A stretch of DNA of 64,000 nucleotides from Pseudomonas sp. C2B4 (GTDB taxonomy: Bacteria > Pseudomonadota > Gammaproteobacteria > Pseudomonadales > Pseudomonadaceae), in the NCBI RefSeq assembly GCF_013359695.1, contig NZ_JABFMU010000001.1, forward strand, positions 292,228 to 356,227, given 5' to 3'. The notes under the pieces are model-generated. The model had not been told where the DNA came from and ran no database searches. It saw only the letters and a program-made list of their open reading frames with translations. The translations under genes were made by a program, and so were the position numbers. Of the stretch, positions 49,194 to 58,121 are shown piece by piece (position 1 is the first letter of the stretch; each line of letters starts with the position of its first letter).

Positions 49194-50660
49194 ATGCAGT
49201 ATCGCGACTTGCGCGACTTTATCAGCGGGCTGGAACAGCGCGGCGAACTCAAGCGCATCCAGGTTCCGGTTTCCCCGGTTCTCGAAATGACCGAGGTGTG
49301 CGATCGCACCTTGCGCGCCAAGGGCCCGGCCCTGCTTTTCGAAAAGCCCACCGGTTTTGACATTCCCGTGCTCGGCAACCTGTTCGGGACTCCCGAGCGC
49401 GTCGCGTTGGGCATGGGCGCCGAAGCGGTCAGCGAGCTGCGCGAGATCGGCAAGTTGCTGGCGTTCCTCAAGGAGCCAGAACCGCCGAAGGGCCTGAAAG
49501 ACGCCTGGTCCAAGCTGCCGATCTTCCGCAAGATCATCTCGATGGCGCCCAAGGTCGTCAAAGATGCGATCTGCCAGGAAGTGGTCATCGAAGGCGAAGA
49601 CGTCGATCTCTCGAAGCTGCCGGTGCAGACCTGCTGGCCAGGCGATGTCGCCCCCCTGATCACCTGGGGCCTGACCGTCACCAAAGGTCCGAACAAAGAC
49701 CGCCAGAACCTCGGCATCTACCGTCAGCAAGTGATTGGCCGCAACAAAGTCATCATGCGCTGGTTGAGCCATCGTGGCGGCGCGCTGGATTATCGTGAAT
49801 GGTGCGAGAAGCATCCTGGCCAGCCGTTCCCGGTCTCCGTGGCGCTGGGTGCCGATCCCGCGACCATTCTCGGCGCCGTGACCCCGGTACCCGATAGCCT
49901 CTCCGAGTACGCCTTCGCCGGCCTGCTGCGCGGTAACCGTACCGAATTGGTGAAATGCCGCGGCAACGACCTTCAAGTCCCGGCCACCGCCGAAATCATC
50001 CTTGAAGGCGTGATCCACCCGGGCGAGATGGCCGATGAAGGTCCGTATGGCGACCACACCGGTTACTACAACGAAGTCGACAGCTTCCCGGTGTTCACGG
50101 TCGAGCGCATCACCCACCGCATCAAGCCGATTTACCACAGCACCTACACCGGTCGTCCACCGGATGAGCCCGCGATTCTCGGCGTGGCGCTGAACGAAGT
50201 GTTCGTGCCCATCCTGCAGAAGCAGTTCCCGGAAATCACCGACTTCTACCTGCCGCCCGAAGGCTGCTCTTACCGCATGGCCGTCGTGACCATGAAGAAG
50301 TCGTATCCGGGGCATGCCAAGCGGGTAATGCTCGGTGTCTGGTCGTTTTTGCGACAGTTCATGTACACCAAGTTCGTTATCGTCACCGACGACGATATCA
50401 ACGCGCGGGACTGGAACGACGTGATCTGGGCCATCACCACGCGCATGGACCCCAAGCGCGACACAGTGATGATCGAAAACACGCCGATCGACTACCTCGA
50501 CTTCGCTTCGCCGGTTTCCGGCCTGGGTTCGAAGATGGGGCTCGATGCCACGCATAAGTGGCCGGGCGAAACCACGCGCGAGTGGGGTCGGGTGATCGTC
50601 AAGGACGACGCCGTGACCCAGCGGATCGATGCCATCTGGAATCAGTTAGGAATAGATTGA
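49194..50660 (+). CDS. ubiD: 4-hydroxy-3-polyprenylbenzoate decarboxylase
   Basis: The 488-residue protein starts [20 protein letters not shown]. It is a prenylated-FMN-dependent UbiD decarboxylase; the segments [15 protein letters not shown] [13 protein letters not shown] and [18 protein letters not shown] hold the conserved Arg/Glu residues of the prFMN site. It removes the carboxyl from 3-polyprenyl-4-hydroxybenzoate in ubiquinone synthesis. Its TGA overlaps the ATG of the next gene. Confidence 0.97.
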   Translation: MQYRDLRDFISGLEQRGELKRIQVPVSPVLEMTEVCDRTLRAKGPALLFEKPTGFDIPVLGNLFGTPERVALGMGAEAVSELREIGKLLAFLKEPEPPKGLKDAWSKLPIFRKIISMAPKVVKDAICQEVVIEGEDVDLSKLPVQTCWPGDVAPLITWGLTVTKGPNKDRQNLGIYRQQVIGRNKVIMRWLSHRGGALDYREWCEKHPGQPFPVSVALGADPATILGAVTPVPDSLSEYAFAGLLRGNRTELVKCRGNDLQVPATAEIILEGVIHPGEMADEGPYGDHTGYYNEVDSFPVFTVERITHRIKPIYHSTYTGRPPDEPAILGVALNEVFVPILQKQFPEITDFYLPPEGCSYRMAVVTMKKSYPGHAKRVMLGVWSFLRQFMYTKFVIVTDDDINARDWNDVIWAITTRMDPKRDTVMIENTPIDYLDFASPVSGLGSKMGLDATHKWPGETTREWGRVIVKDDAVTQRIDAIWNQLGID

Positions 50661-51628
50661 TGCGTGTAACCTTGCAGCCCTCCGGCGCCGTACTGGATAT
50701 TTTGCCCGGCGAGCGGATTCTCGATGGCGCACGCCGCCTGGGCTATGAATGCCCGCAAAGCTGTCGCAACGGCAATTGCCATGTCTGCGCCGCGTTGCTG
50801 GTGGAAGGTCGGGTCGAACAGGCCGGCGGTGTGCGTGACCATGGCGAGTTCTACACTTGCATAGCAGAGCCGCTGGAAGACTGCATCGTGCTGTGGGATG
50901 GCGTGCTCGCGCTGGGAGAATTGCCGGTGCGCAGTCTGTCGTGTCAGGTCACCAGTTGCACCGAAGTCGGCGGTGATACCTGGCGGGTTCGGCTGCGGGC
51001 GCCAGCTGGAAAGCCGCCGCGCTATCACGCCGGTCAGTACCTGATGATCCATCGGGACAACGGCGAAAAATCGTCCTTTTCCCTGGCGTCGGCGCCTTCG
51101 GGTGGGCGTGACCTGGAAATCCACGTGCTGGCCCGCGAGGCCAGTGCACAAAATTTGATCAAGCAACTGCAGCGCGACACGATGGTCCGCATCGACATGC
51201 CATTCGGCGATGCGCACCTGGCCGAGTTGCCGGACGGTCCGTTGGTACTGATCGCCGCCGGTACCGGCATGGGCCAGATTCATGGCCTGATCGAGCATTG
51301 TCGCGCTGAAGGCTTCAAGCATCCGGTGCATCTGTACTGGGGCGTGCGTCGTCCTGAAGACTTTTATGAAGTCGAACATTGGGATGAGTGGCTGAAACTG
51401 CCCAATCTGTTCCTGCATAAAGTCGTCAGCGATCACTGCGGCTGGCAGGGGCGTTGCGGCATGTTGCATGAAGCGGTGTGCGAAGATTTCCCCGATCTCA
51501 AGACGCTGCATGTATACGCCAGTGGCTCGCCGGCGATGGTCTACGGCACGCTGGATGCGCTGGTCGAAGCGGGGATGGATGCCCACCAGATGCGTGCCGA
51601 CGTGTTTGCGTACGCGCCTAGATCCTGA
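50660..51628 (+). CDS. 2Fe-2S ferredoxin-type oxidoreductase (CDP-6-deoxyglucoseen reductase-like)
   Basis: The 322-residue protein starts [20 protein letters not shown]. An N-terminal plant-type ferredoxin holds Cys35, Cys40, Cys43 and Cys67. An FNR module follows, with FAD site (YHAGQYLMIH, SFSLASAPSGG) and NAD site (LIAAGTGMGQIHGLIE). It would move electrons from NAD(P)H through FAD and the cluster. In E. coli the flavin reductase fre takes this position after ubiD. Its start overlaps the ubiD stop, so the two are probably translationally coupled; a role in supplying reduced flavin is inference. Confidence 0.88.
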   Translation: MRVTLQPSGAVLDILPGERILDGARRLGYECPQSCRNGNCHVCAALLVEGRVEQAGGVRDHGEFYTCIAEPLEDCIVLWDGVLALGELPVRSLSCQVTSCTEVGGDTWRVRLRAPAGKPPRYHAGQYLMIHRDNGEKSSFSLASAPSGGRDLEIHVLAREASAQNLIKQLQRDTMVRIDMPFGDAHLAELPDGPLVLIAAGTGMGQIHGLIEHCRAEGFKHPVHLYWGVRRPEDFYEVEHWDEWLKLPNLFLHKVVSDHCGWQGRCGMLHEAVCEDFPDLKTLHVYASGSPAMVYGTLDALVEAGMDAHQMRADVFAYAPRS

Positions 51629-51640
51629 CGCAATCCCCCT

Positions 51641-51739
51641 GTAGGAGCGAGCTCTGCTCGCGATGGACTCAAAAACACCGCGGACAGCCAGATGTCCCGC
51701 GTAATCGTTAACGACCATCGCGAGCAAGCTCGCTCCTAC
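51641..51739. repeat. REPIN, GTAGGAGCGAGC type
   Basis: GTAGGAGCGAGCTCTGCTCG at 51641 and CGCGAGCAAGCTCGCTCCTA ending 51738 form an inverted pair just after the reductase gene. Confidence 0.85.
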
Positions 51740-51770
51740 AGGTTTATAACCCTCTATATAGCCCATCGGT

Positions 51771-51790
51771 ATTTATAAAATTTTATAAAT
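51771..51790. promoter_or_regulatory. Perfect 20-bp A/T palindrome
   Basis: ATTTATAAAATTTTATAAAT is exactly self-complementary. It lies in an AT-rich island between the reductase and the ChaC-like gene. The function is unknown; it could be an operator or an architectural-protein site. Confidence 0.55.
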
Positions 51791-51809
51791 GTCGGTAGGT
51801 TATATCTCG

Positions 51810-51857
51810 TTCAAGTAATTAATTAAGAGTTGTGCCAAGGCACTTCAATTACTTGAA
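51810..51857. repeat. Large inverted repeat with nested hairpin
   Basis: TTCAAGTAATT (51810-51820) and AATTACTTGAA (51847-51857) are perfect 11-base arms. Inside is GTGCC-AA-GGCAC (51832-51843), off-centre. There is no T run, so a simple terminator is unlikely. It lies 80 bases before the ChaC-like gene. Confidence 0.6.
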
Positions 51858-51935
51858 AACGTATGTGCCTTATTGTTTCAGCGGTGCGTTCTATTTAGTA
51901 ACTGTTTACTCGCGGGGAGCTGAACGCTATTCGCC

Positions 51936-52604
51936 ATGAGCGCCATTGAATCTTCGATTTTGAACCTGGCTTATCCGCCGCAGCTCGACCTGGGGCCGCA
52001 GCTCACCCATGAACAACTGCTCAGCTCGATGCAATCGACCATGGCGCGCCACAAGGGCGGGCCGGTGTGGTTGTTCGCTTACGGATCGCTGATCTGGCGC
52101 CCCGAATGCACGGCCGTCGAGCGGGTGCGCGGGCGGGTGCATGGCTACCATCGGGGTTTATACCTGTGGTCCCACGAACATCGTGGCACACCGGAAATGC
52201 CGGGCCTGGTATTCGGCCTGGATCGCGGTGGTTCATGCAGCGGCTTCGCCTATCGCTTGCCGGAAGAGCAACTGGATGCCTCGCTGTATGCGCTGTGGAA
52301 GCGTGAGATGCCATTCCCGTCCTATCGCCCGCACTGGCTCAACTGCCGGCTCGAAGACGGCAATCAGGTTCAGGCATTGGGGTTTGTTCTGGAGCGGCAC
52401 CTGCCCAGCTATGCTGGAAACCTGCCGGATCACGTGTTGAGCCACGTGTTCGAAAACGCTTGCGGGCGTTACGGCACCACTCGCGATTATGTCGAGCAGA
52501 CCGCCCACGCCCTGAGAAGCCACGCCATGCCAGACCGGAATCTGGAGGCGCGGCTCAAGCGCTGCAAATCAAAAGTTGATCAAGCGAGTGCTTCGCGGCT
52601 CTGA
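51936..52604 (+). CDS. ChaC-like gamma-glutamylcyclotransferase
   Basis: The 222-residue protein has the ChaC signature [11 protein letters not shown] (about 48-58), followed by [25 protein letters not shown] and a central [12 protein letters not shown]. The likely catalytic Glu is in [11 protein letters not shown]. ChaC enzymes split glutathione into 5-oxoproline and Cys-Gly in the cytosol. Its promoter region is the AT-rich palindromic island. It overlaps the convergent glpT by 25 bases. Confidence 0.9.
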   Translation: MSAIESSILNLAYPPQLDLGPQLTHEQLLSSMQSTMARHKGGPVWLFAYGSLIWRPECTAVERVRGRVHGYHRGLYLWSHEHRGTPEMPGLVFGLDRGGSCSGFAYRLPEEQLDASLYALWKREMPFPSYRPHWLNCRLEDGNQVQALGFVLERHLPSYAGNLPDHVLSHVFENACGRYGTTRDYVEQTAHALRSHAMPDRNLEARLKRCKSKVDQASASRL

Positions 52605-53929
52605 CTGGCGACTTGCTTGTGCCACAGCGTTGGCGCCAGGAAGGCCATTGCCAGCAGACAGGCACCGATCAGCAAGACGAAACCGCCATCCCAGCCGAAA
52701 TGGTCCACGGTGTAGCCCATCGCTGCACTGGCCGCGACCGAACCACCCAAGTATCCGAATAGACCGGTGAAGCCTGCGGCCGTACCGGCGGCTTTCTTCG
52801 GTGCCAATTCCAGTGCCTGCAGGCCGATCAGCATGACCGGGCCGTAGATCAGGAAGCCGATGGACACCAGGGCGATCATGTCGACGGTCGGATTGCCGGC
52901 GGGGTTGAGCCAGTACACCAGCGTCGCCACGGTCACCAGCGCCATGAACACCATGCCGGTCAGGCCACGGTTGCCACGGAAGATCTTGTCCGACATCCAG
53001 CCGCACAGCAGCGTGCCTGGAATGCCTGCCCATTCGTAGAAGAAGTACGCCCAGGAGGTCTTGTCCACGGTGAAGCCCTTGGCTTCCTTGAGGTAGGTCG
53101 GCGCCCAGTCCAGCACGCCATAGCGCAGCAGGTAGACGAAGACGTTGGCCAAGGCGATGTACCAGAGCATCTTGTTGCGCAGTACGTACTTGACGAAGAT
53201 TTCCTTGGCGCTGAATTCCTTTTCGTGGCTGGCGTCGTAGCCTTCCGGGTAATCGTTCTTGTACTTCTCGATCGGCGGCAGGCCGACCGATTGCGGCGTG
53301 TCGCGCATCACGATGAAGGCAAACACCGCGACCGCCATGGCCACCGCCGCCGGCACGTAGAACGCGGCATGCCAGTCGTTGAACAGGCCCATGCCGATCA
53401 GGAACAGCGGGCCGATCAAGCCGCCACCCACGTTGTGCGCCACGTTCCACAGGGACACCACGCCACCGCGTTCCTTCTGCGACCACCAGTGGACCATGGT
53501 CCGTCCGCTCGGTGGCCAGCCCATGCCCTGTGCCCAGCCATTGATGAACAGCAGGACGAACATGATGGTCACGCTGGACGTCGCCCAATGCGCAAAACCG
53601 AAAATGAACATCACCGCCGCCGAGACCAGCAAGCCGAATGGCAGGAAGAAGCGTGGGTTGGAACGGTCGGACACGATCCCCATCAGGAACTTGGACAGGC
53701 CGTAGGCAATGGCAATCGCCGACAACGCCACGCCCAGCTCACCGCGGGTGTAACCCTCTTCGATCAGGTAAGGCATGGCCAGGGAAAAGTTTTTGCGCAG
53801 CAGGTAGTAACCCGCGTAACCGATAAAGATACCGGCGAAGATCTGCCAGCGCAGGCGGCGGTAGGTGCTGTCTATTTTTTCTTCAGGCAATGGAGCCTGA
53901 TGAGCGGCAGGACGAAAGAAAGCAAACAT
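52580..53929 (-). CDS. glpT: sn-Glycerol-3-phosphate transporter GlpT
   Basis: The 449-residue protein starts [20 protein letters not shown] and has twelve membrane segments and the OPA-family motif [25 protein letters not shown]. It exchanges glycerol-3-phosphate for phosphate at the inner membrane, and in many bacteria it is the entry route for fosfomycin. A GlpR-like operator lies 50 bases upstream. It is a single gene, overlapping the ChaC-like gene by 25 bases. Confidence 0.95.
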   Translation of the reverse strand: MFAFFRPAAHQAPLPEEKIDSTYRRLRWQIFAGIFIGYAGYYLLRKNFSLAMPYLIEEGYTRGELGVALSAIAIAYGLSKFLMGIVSDRSNPRFFLPFGLLVSAAVMFIFGFAHWATSSVTIMFVLLFINGWAQGMGWPPSGRTMVHWWSQKERGGVVSLWNVAHNVGGGLIGPLFLIGMGLFNDWHAAFYVPAAVAMAVAVFAFIVMRDTPQSVGLPPIEKYKNDYPEGYDASHEKEFSAKEIFVKYVLRNKMLWYIALANVFVYLLRYGVLDWAPTYLKEAKGFTVDKTSWAYFFYEWAGIPGTLLCGWMSDKIFRGNRGLTGMVFMALVTVATLVYWLNPAGNPTVDMIALVSIGFLIYGPVMLIGLQALELAPKKAAGTAAGFTGLFGYLGGSVAASAAMGYTVDHFGWDGGFVLLIGACLLAMAFLAPTLWHKQVASQSREALA

Positions 53930-54259
53930 TCAAGAGCTCCAGTTTTCTTGTTTTGGCTGCGGATGCGAATATTACAGTTTCGTTACCGAAAATAGCATCA
54001 GTTCTCATCGACCAAATAGCGGAAATGTTGGAAGTCGAGCATTCCTTTATGAACATGTCGCTCAGGCATAAATGAAGGGCGGTGTAGGAAGAGTTACCAA
54101 CTGACGCAAGGAGACGCCTGATTCATCAGGCGTAGGGCAGATTTTTGGGAAATATCCTGCATGGCTACCGGAAACCATGATCTTCAGCTCACGCTCGCCG
54201 GTCTTTAACCTTTTGTCCTGCTGCCAAGTCTGGCAACTCAGGAGTGAAAGGGAGGGGGT
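53930..54259. other. Divergent intergenic region between glpT and the TonB-domain gene
   Basis: No gene is supported in these 330 bases. It holds the glpT control region (see the GlpR-like site) and, at 54114-54133, an ACGCCTGA-TTCA-TCAGGCGT hairpin without a T run whose role is unknown. Confidence 0.5.
53978..53991 (-). promoter_or_regulatory. GlpR-like operator upstream of glpT
   Basis: TTTCG-GTAA-CGAAA read leftward (TTTCGTTACCGAAA on the plus strand) has perfect TTTCG/CGAAA half-sites with 4 bases between. It is the type of operator bound by the glycerol-3-phosphate repressor GlpR (TTCG-N4-CGAA core). It lies about 50 bases before the glpT ATG. glpR itself is not in this window. Confidence 0.55.
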
Positions 54260-54877
54260 ATGCGGTGGTTGGTATGTGTGGTGTTGTTGGTGGCGATGTC
54301 TATTGACGGCAGAGCGAGCGAGGTGTTCCTGATACCGGAACATAACCCCAAGCCGACTTACCCGCCGACGCTGCAGCGGGCCGGGATTATCGGGGATGTC
54401 CGGGTCAGGTTTATGGTCCATGCCGATGGATCGGTGAGCAAAGTGGGCATTGTGAAAAGCGACCACCCTGATCTGGCCGAGGCGGTCAGGGTTGCGGTCG
54501 CGCAGTGGCGGTTCAAGCCGTGGACGGTGGAGGGTGACAAGCCTGCGGAGCAGGAAGTGATTGCGCCGATGATCTTCGGTTTCGATTCAGCGCTGCCGCT
54601 TCACCTGAATGAATGGCTCAAGAAGTTGAAATGCCGCGATCTCAACGAAGTCATTGTGAACACCCCGGAACACGCCTGGGCTGATACCACCGCGTTCTAT
54701 TACACCCGTGCTTATCTATCGAATGCCTTTTCCAAGACAACATTGTCGAACGAGCAGCGCCTGGCGCTGATAGCCAAGATGAACAGGAAAGTACCGATCA
54801 TTGTCAGGGAGTGCCTGAACAGTCCGGTTTCCAGGTTTGTGAGGTTTTTGCCGGAGGACATTCGCAAGTTGCTTTAG
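54260..54877 (+). CDS. Short TonB C-terminal-domain protein
   Basis: The 205-residue protein has a signal peptide (MRWLVCVVLLVAMSIDGRAS) and then directly a TonB C-terminal domain (PKPTYPPTLQRAGIIGDVRVRFMVHADGSVSKVGIVKSDHPDLA, about 30-110). It has no Pro-rich stalk and no anchor, so it cannot span the envelope as a normal TonB. Residues 110-205 form a Cys-containing helical region with no recognised domain. It may bind periplasmic partners. The GGAGGGGG site 6 bases upstream supports the ATG at 54260. Confidence 0.85.
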   Translation: MRWLVCVVLLVAMSIDGRASEVFLIPEHNPKPTYPPTLQRAGIIGDVRVRFMVHADGSVSKVGIVKSDHPDLAEAVRVAVAQWRFKPWTVEGDKPAEQEVIAPMIFGFDSALPLHLNEWLKKLKCRDLNEVIVNTPEHAWADTTAFYYTRAYLSNAFSKTTLSNEQRLALIAKMNRKVPIIVRECLNSPVSRFVRFLPEDIRKLL

Positions 54878-54929
54878 CTTGGGGTCAGGTCCGGACAACG
54901 TTGATCGAAGTCCAGACCTTGCGATGTGC

Positions 54930-55907
54930 TCAGCGAACCTGCACAACCACCTTGCCAACCGCCTTGCGCTGTCCCAGATCATTGATCGCCTGCGCGGCAT
55001 TGTTCAACGGATACACCTGCGACACCAATGGCTTCAACTTGCCTTCGGCAAACCAGCCGAACAACTGCTGGAAGTTCGCTGCGTTGTCCTGCGGCTGGCG
55101 TTGGGCAAATGAGCCCCAGAACACGCCGAGCACCGCGGCACCTTTAAGCAGGGCGAGGTTCACCGGCAGTTCGGGAATGCGGCCGCTGGCGAAACCGACC
55201 ACCAGCAGGCGACCGTTCCAGGCAATGGAACGGATGGCCTGGTCGAACAGGTCGCCGCCGACCGGGTCGTAGATCACGTCGGCGCCCTGGCCATCGGTCA
55301 GGCGTTTGATTTCGTCCTTGAGGCTTGTTTCGCTGTAGTTGATCAATTCGTCGGCACCCGCGGCCTTGGCCACGGCCAGTTTTTCCGCGCTGCTGGCAGC
55401 GGCGATCACCCGGGCGCCCATGGCCTTGCCGATTTCCACGGCGGCGAGGCCGACGCCACCGGAGGCGCCCAGTACCAGCAGGGTTTCACCGGGTTGCAGG
55501 TTGCCGCGCTGCTTGAGCGCATGCATCGAGGTGCCATAGGTCATGCTGAAGGCAGCGGCGGTGTTGAAGTCCATGGAGGGCGGGATTGGCAGCACGTTGT
55601 AGCCCGGCACCGCGACCTGTTCGGCGAAGCTGCCCCAGCCGGTCAACGCCATGACCCGGTCACCGACTTTCAGGTGGCTGACCTTTTCGCCCACCGCACT
55701 CACCACGCCAGCCGCTTCGCCGCCGGGGGAAAACGGGAAGGGTGGTTTGAATTGGTATTTGCCCTCGATGATCAGCGTGTCCGGAAAGTTCACCCCGGCG
55801 GCGTGCACGTCCAGCAGGATTTCGTTCTTCTTGGCGACAGGACTGGTGACGTCTTCCAGCACCAGCGATTCGGCGGGGCCGAAGGCTTTGCACAGCACGG
55901 CTTTCAT
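54930..55907 (-). CDS. NADPH:quinone oxidoreductase (zinc-free MDR family)
   Basis: The 325-residue protein starts MKAVLCKAFGPAESLVLEDV at 55907; the in-frame start at 55997 adds a non-conserved stretch. It has GroES-like N-domain, and a Rossmann domain with LGASGGVGLAAVEIGKAMGARV. The zinc ligands of alcohol dehydrogenases are absent, as in quinone reductases. It reduces quinones or enones. It is a single gene. Confidence 0.92.
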   Translation of the reverse strand: MKAVLCKAFGPAESLVLEDVTSPVAKKNEILLDVHAAGVNFPDTLIIEGKYQFKPPFPFSPGGEAAGVVSAVGEKVSHLKVGDRVMALTGWGSFAEQVAVPGYNVLPIPPSMDFNTAAAFSMTYGTSMHALKQRGNLQPGETLLVLGASGGVGLAAVEIGKAMGARVIAAASSAEKLAVAKAAGADELINYSETSLKDEIKRLTDGQGADVIYDPVGGDLFDQAIRSIAWNGRLLVVGFASGRIPELPVNLALLKGAAVLGVFWGSFAQRQPQDNAANFQQLFGWFAEGKLKPLVSQVYPLNNAAQAINDLGQRKAVGKVVVQVR

Positions 55908-56057
55908 CAGGGCTATTCCTTTGGGAGTGATGGCCGATAAGTGTAGGTGTGAGAGTCGACGGGTCAATGAGCATGCCCGACCCTGATAGTCAGCCATAAG
56001 CTTGTGCTTGATCGGCGGGTCGTTATGCTAGGCCGCAAACCGGATGAGGAGTGAATT

Positions 56058-56465
56058 GTGAAAGCGTGGATCATGTTGATGCTGGCCCTGTCTCTGCCTG
56101 TGGCAGCGGTGGCCGAAGAAGCTGCGGAAAATGCAGCGCCCAAGGTCAATTACATCACCCTGAGCCCGCCATTTGTGGGCAACTATGGGTTGGACGGCAC
56201 GGCCAAGCTCAAGGTCTACAAGGCGGACGTGGCATTGCGGGTCACGGGTGACGAGGCGACCAAAGCGGTCAAGGCCAATGAACCGTTGATTCGAAATCAG
56301 CTGGTGGCGCTGTTTACCCAGCAGACCGCCGAGACAATGAACAACGTCGAGGCCAAGGAGAAGTTGCGTCAGGAAGCACTGAAGCAGACCCAGCAGATCA
56401 TGAATGATGAGACCGGCAAGCCCGTGGTTGAGGATCTGTTGTTCAACAACCTCATCATTCAATAA
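56058..56465 (+). CDS. FliL-like protein outside a flagellar locus
   Basis: The 135-residue protein starts at GTG 56058 (TGAGGAGTGAATT upstream): a signal-like MKAWIMLMLALSLPVAAVAE, then YITLSPPFVGNYGLDGTAKLKVYKADVALRV, the FliL pattern of a periplasmic SPFH-like domain. FliL normally sits at the flagellar motor and stator. No flagellar gene is near, and the gene is flanked by a quinone reductase and a REP, so its partner is unclear. Similar orphans are present in other pseudomonads. Confidence 0.85.
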   Translation: MKAWIMLMLALSLPVAAVAEEAAENAAPKVNYITLSPPFVGNYGLDGTAKLKVYKADVALRVTGDEATKAVKANEPLIRNQLVALFTQQTAETMNNVEAKEKLRQEALKQTQQIMNDETGKPVVEDLLFNNLIIQ

Positions 56466-56490
56466 GAACTCTGTCGTTCGGGCGGGCCTC

Positions 56491-56565
56491 TTCGCGAGCA
56501 GGCTCGCTCCCACACTGGATCTGCATTCACTGAGGATCTTCTGTGGGAGCGAGCCTGCTCGCGAA
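56491..56565. repeat. REP pair after the FliL-like gene
   Basis: TTCGCGAGCAGGCTCGCTCC at 56491 and GTGGGAGCGAGCCTGCTCGC at 56543 lie between convergent genes, arms in the same order as at 28506. Confidence 0.9.
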
Positions 56566-56590
56566 AGCATTCTAAAAGTCGCTGCGCGTC

Positions 56591-57043
56591 TTACGGTTTG
56601 AGCGCAATCACCGCCGCCCACTGCTCCGCCGTCACCGGCATCACCGACAGCCGCGAACCTTTCTGCACCAGCGGCATCTCCGCCAGTGCGGTCTGCTGTT
56701 TCAGATAGTCCAGCTTCAACACCCTGGAAAACGTCTCGACATGGGCGACATCGATCGCGCTCCAGGCGTTTTTCTCCGTTGTGGCCTTCGGGTCGTAGTA
56801 ATGACTTTCAGGCTCCAGCGCCGTCGGGTCCGGATAGGCAGCTTCGACAATCTTGCCGATACCGGCAATGCCGGGTTCGGGGCAACTGGAGTGATAGAAG
56901 AAGAACTCGTCCCCCACCGCCATGGCCCGCAAAAAGTTACGCGCCTGATAGTTGCGAACCCCGTCCCAGCGAGCTTTGCCGAGCTTCTCCAGGCCTTTGA
57001 TCGAGAGTTCATCGGGCTCGGATTTCATTAGCCAATAGGCCAT
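56591..57043 (-). CDS. EVE domain-containing protein
   Basis: The 150-residue protein starts MAYWLMKSEPDELSIKGLEK at 57043; GGAG is 8 bases upstream. The EVE (PUA-like) pattern WDGVRNYQARNFLRAMAVGDEFFFYHSSC and GIVGIGKI-type GIAGIGKIVEAAYPD is clear. EVE domains bind modified bases in DNA or RNA. The function here is unknown. Confidence 0.92.
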   Translation of the reverse strand: MAYWLMKSEPDELSIKGLEKLGKARWDGVRNYQARNFLRAMAVGDEFFFYHSSCPEPGIAGIGKIVEAAYPDPTALEPESHYYDPKATTEKNAWSAIDVAHVETFSRVLKLDYLKQQTALAEMPLVQKGSRLSVMPVTAEQWAAVIALKP

Positions 57044-57238
57044 GGTCTGGCTCCTTGCGAGGTGTGTGGGCGGGTTGTCCGGCAATTTTATGACAAACCG
57101 ACAGTCGGTTGACGCCAGCATTTGCGTGCCGGTTCACGTTGTCGCAAAATGCCGGCCTTTAAAGCTTGACGCTGCTGCACGGCCTACAAACGGAAACCGC
57201 TGCTGTCATCGTGTTGATATGCCTTTGGGGGGCAGTCG

Positions 57239-57394
57239 ATGAAACGCAAACCGGATTTACTATGGATTTTGGTTATTTTGTTTGGCCTTGGCGTCGTGAC
57301 CACCGGCTATGCCCAAAGCCTGTGGGCCAACAAGATCGATGCGCCGATTGAAGTTTCGCCATTGCAGCAACAGTCGACCGCCTTCAAACGCTGA
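57239..57394 (+). CDS. Small single-span membrane protein
   Basis: The 51-residue product starts MKRKPDLLWILVILFGLGVV and continues TTGYAQSLW; the hydrophobic segment covers residues 7-24, with a polar tail ending QQQSTAFKR. A G-rich ribosome site (GGGGGG) lies 6 bases before the ATG. A short protein of this kind sits next to fau in other pseudomonads. Its function is unknown. It was too short for a long-frame search. Confidence 0.7.
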   Translation: MKRKPDLLWILVILFGLGVVTTGYAQSLWANKIDAPIEVSPLQQQSTAFKR

Positions 57395-57429
57395 ACCCGT
57401 TTTTTAGACGCCGCTCCATGCAGTGGCGT

Positions 57430-58035
57430 CTAGCCTGCGTAGTACCAGGCCTTGTCCGTCACTGTTCCTTGCAGCGGTACATCCCAGCTCGCTTGAGCCA
57501 GTCGCTCCACCTTCTGACATTCATGGGCCAGCCCCAGCAGCGTCGGCTTGCGCCAGTCATTGCGGCGCGCCAGATAGGCCAGGCTTCGATCATAGAAACC
57601 ACCGCCCATGCCCAGGCGTCCCCCGACATCGTCAAATCCCACCAGCGGTAGCAGCACCAGATCCAGTGCCCAGACTTTGCGTTGCCGGGCAAGGTTGTGC
57701 CGTGGTTCGAGAATACGGAAGCGGTTGGGCTTGAGTTTCTCGCCGGGGCGGATGCGCTGGAACACCATTTTGGTTCGTGGCCAGGCGCTGAGCACGGGCA
57801 GGTAGGTGGCCTTGCCCCGACGCTGGGCGGCACGCAGCAACAGGCGCGGATCGATTTCGCCATCGGTGGGCAGGTAAAGAGAGATGTGTCTGGCGCGGCG
57901 GAACAGCGGTTGCTGGGCCAATTGCTTGTAAAGCCCGCGAGCCGCCTGTTGCTGCTGACTGGGTGTCAGTGCGCGGCGGGCCTTGCGCAGCATGCGTCGA
58001 AGTTGCGGGCGGGGAAGCAGCGCAGGTTCGGTCAT
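57430..58035 (-). CDS. fau: 5-Formyltetrahydrofolate cyclo-ligase
   Basis: The 201-residue protein starts MTEPALLPRPQLRRMLRKAR; the longer frame adds only 5 residues (58050). The MTHFS signature LLPLVGFDDVGGRLGMGGGFYDRSLA is complete. The enzyme makes 5,10-methenyl-THF from 5-formyl-THF. It follows the 6S RNA gene, the ssrS-ygfA arrangement of gammaproteobacteria, but a terminator separates them. Confidence 0.95.
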   Translation of the reverse strand: MTEPALLPRPQLRRMLRKARRALTPSQQQQAARGLYKQLAQQPLFRRARHISLYLPTDGEIDPRLLLRAAQRRGKATYLPVLSAWPRTKMVFQRIRPGEKLKPNRFRILEPRHNLARQRKVWALDLVLLPLVGFDDVGGRLGMGGGFYDRSLAYLARRNDWRKPTLLGLAHECQKVERLAQASWDVPLQGTVTDKAWYYAG

Positions 58036-58076
58036 GAATTCGGGCTTCAACAGGACGGGTACGTGAAGCGTACCCG

Positions 58077-58114
58077 TAAAAAAGCCGATGCCGGTATAAA
58101 AACCGGCATCGGAC
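58077..58114 (-). terminator. Rho-independent terminator between 6S RNA and fau
   Basis: CCGATGCCGGT and ACCGGCATCGG form an 11-base stem with a 6-base loop, followed leftward by TTTTTT. It should end the 6S RNA precursor or limit entry into fau. Confidence 0.88.
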
Positions 58115-58121
58115 TGAAATC

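Noticed and set aside
54114..54133. ACGCCTGA-TTCA-TCAGGCGT hairpin as a terminator
   Set aside because: The stem is perfect, but no T run follows and no gene ends just before it.
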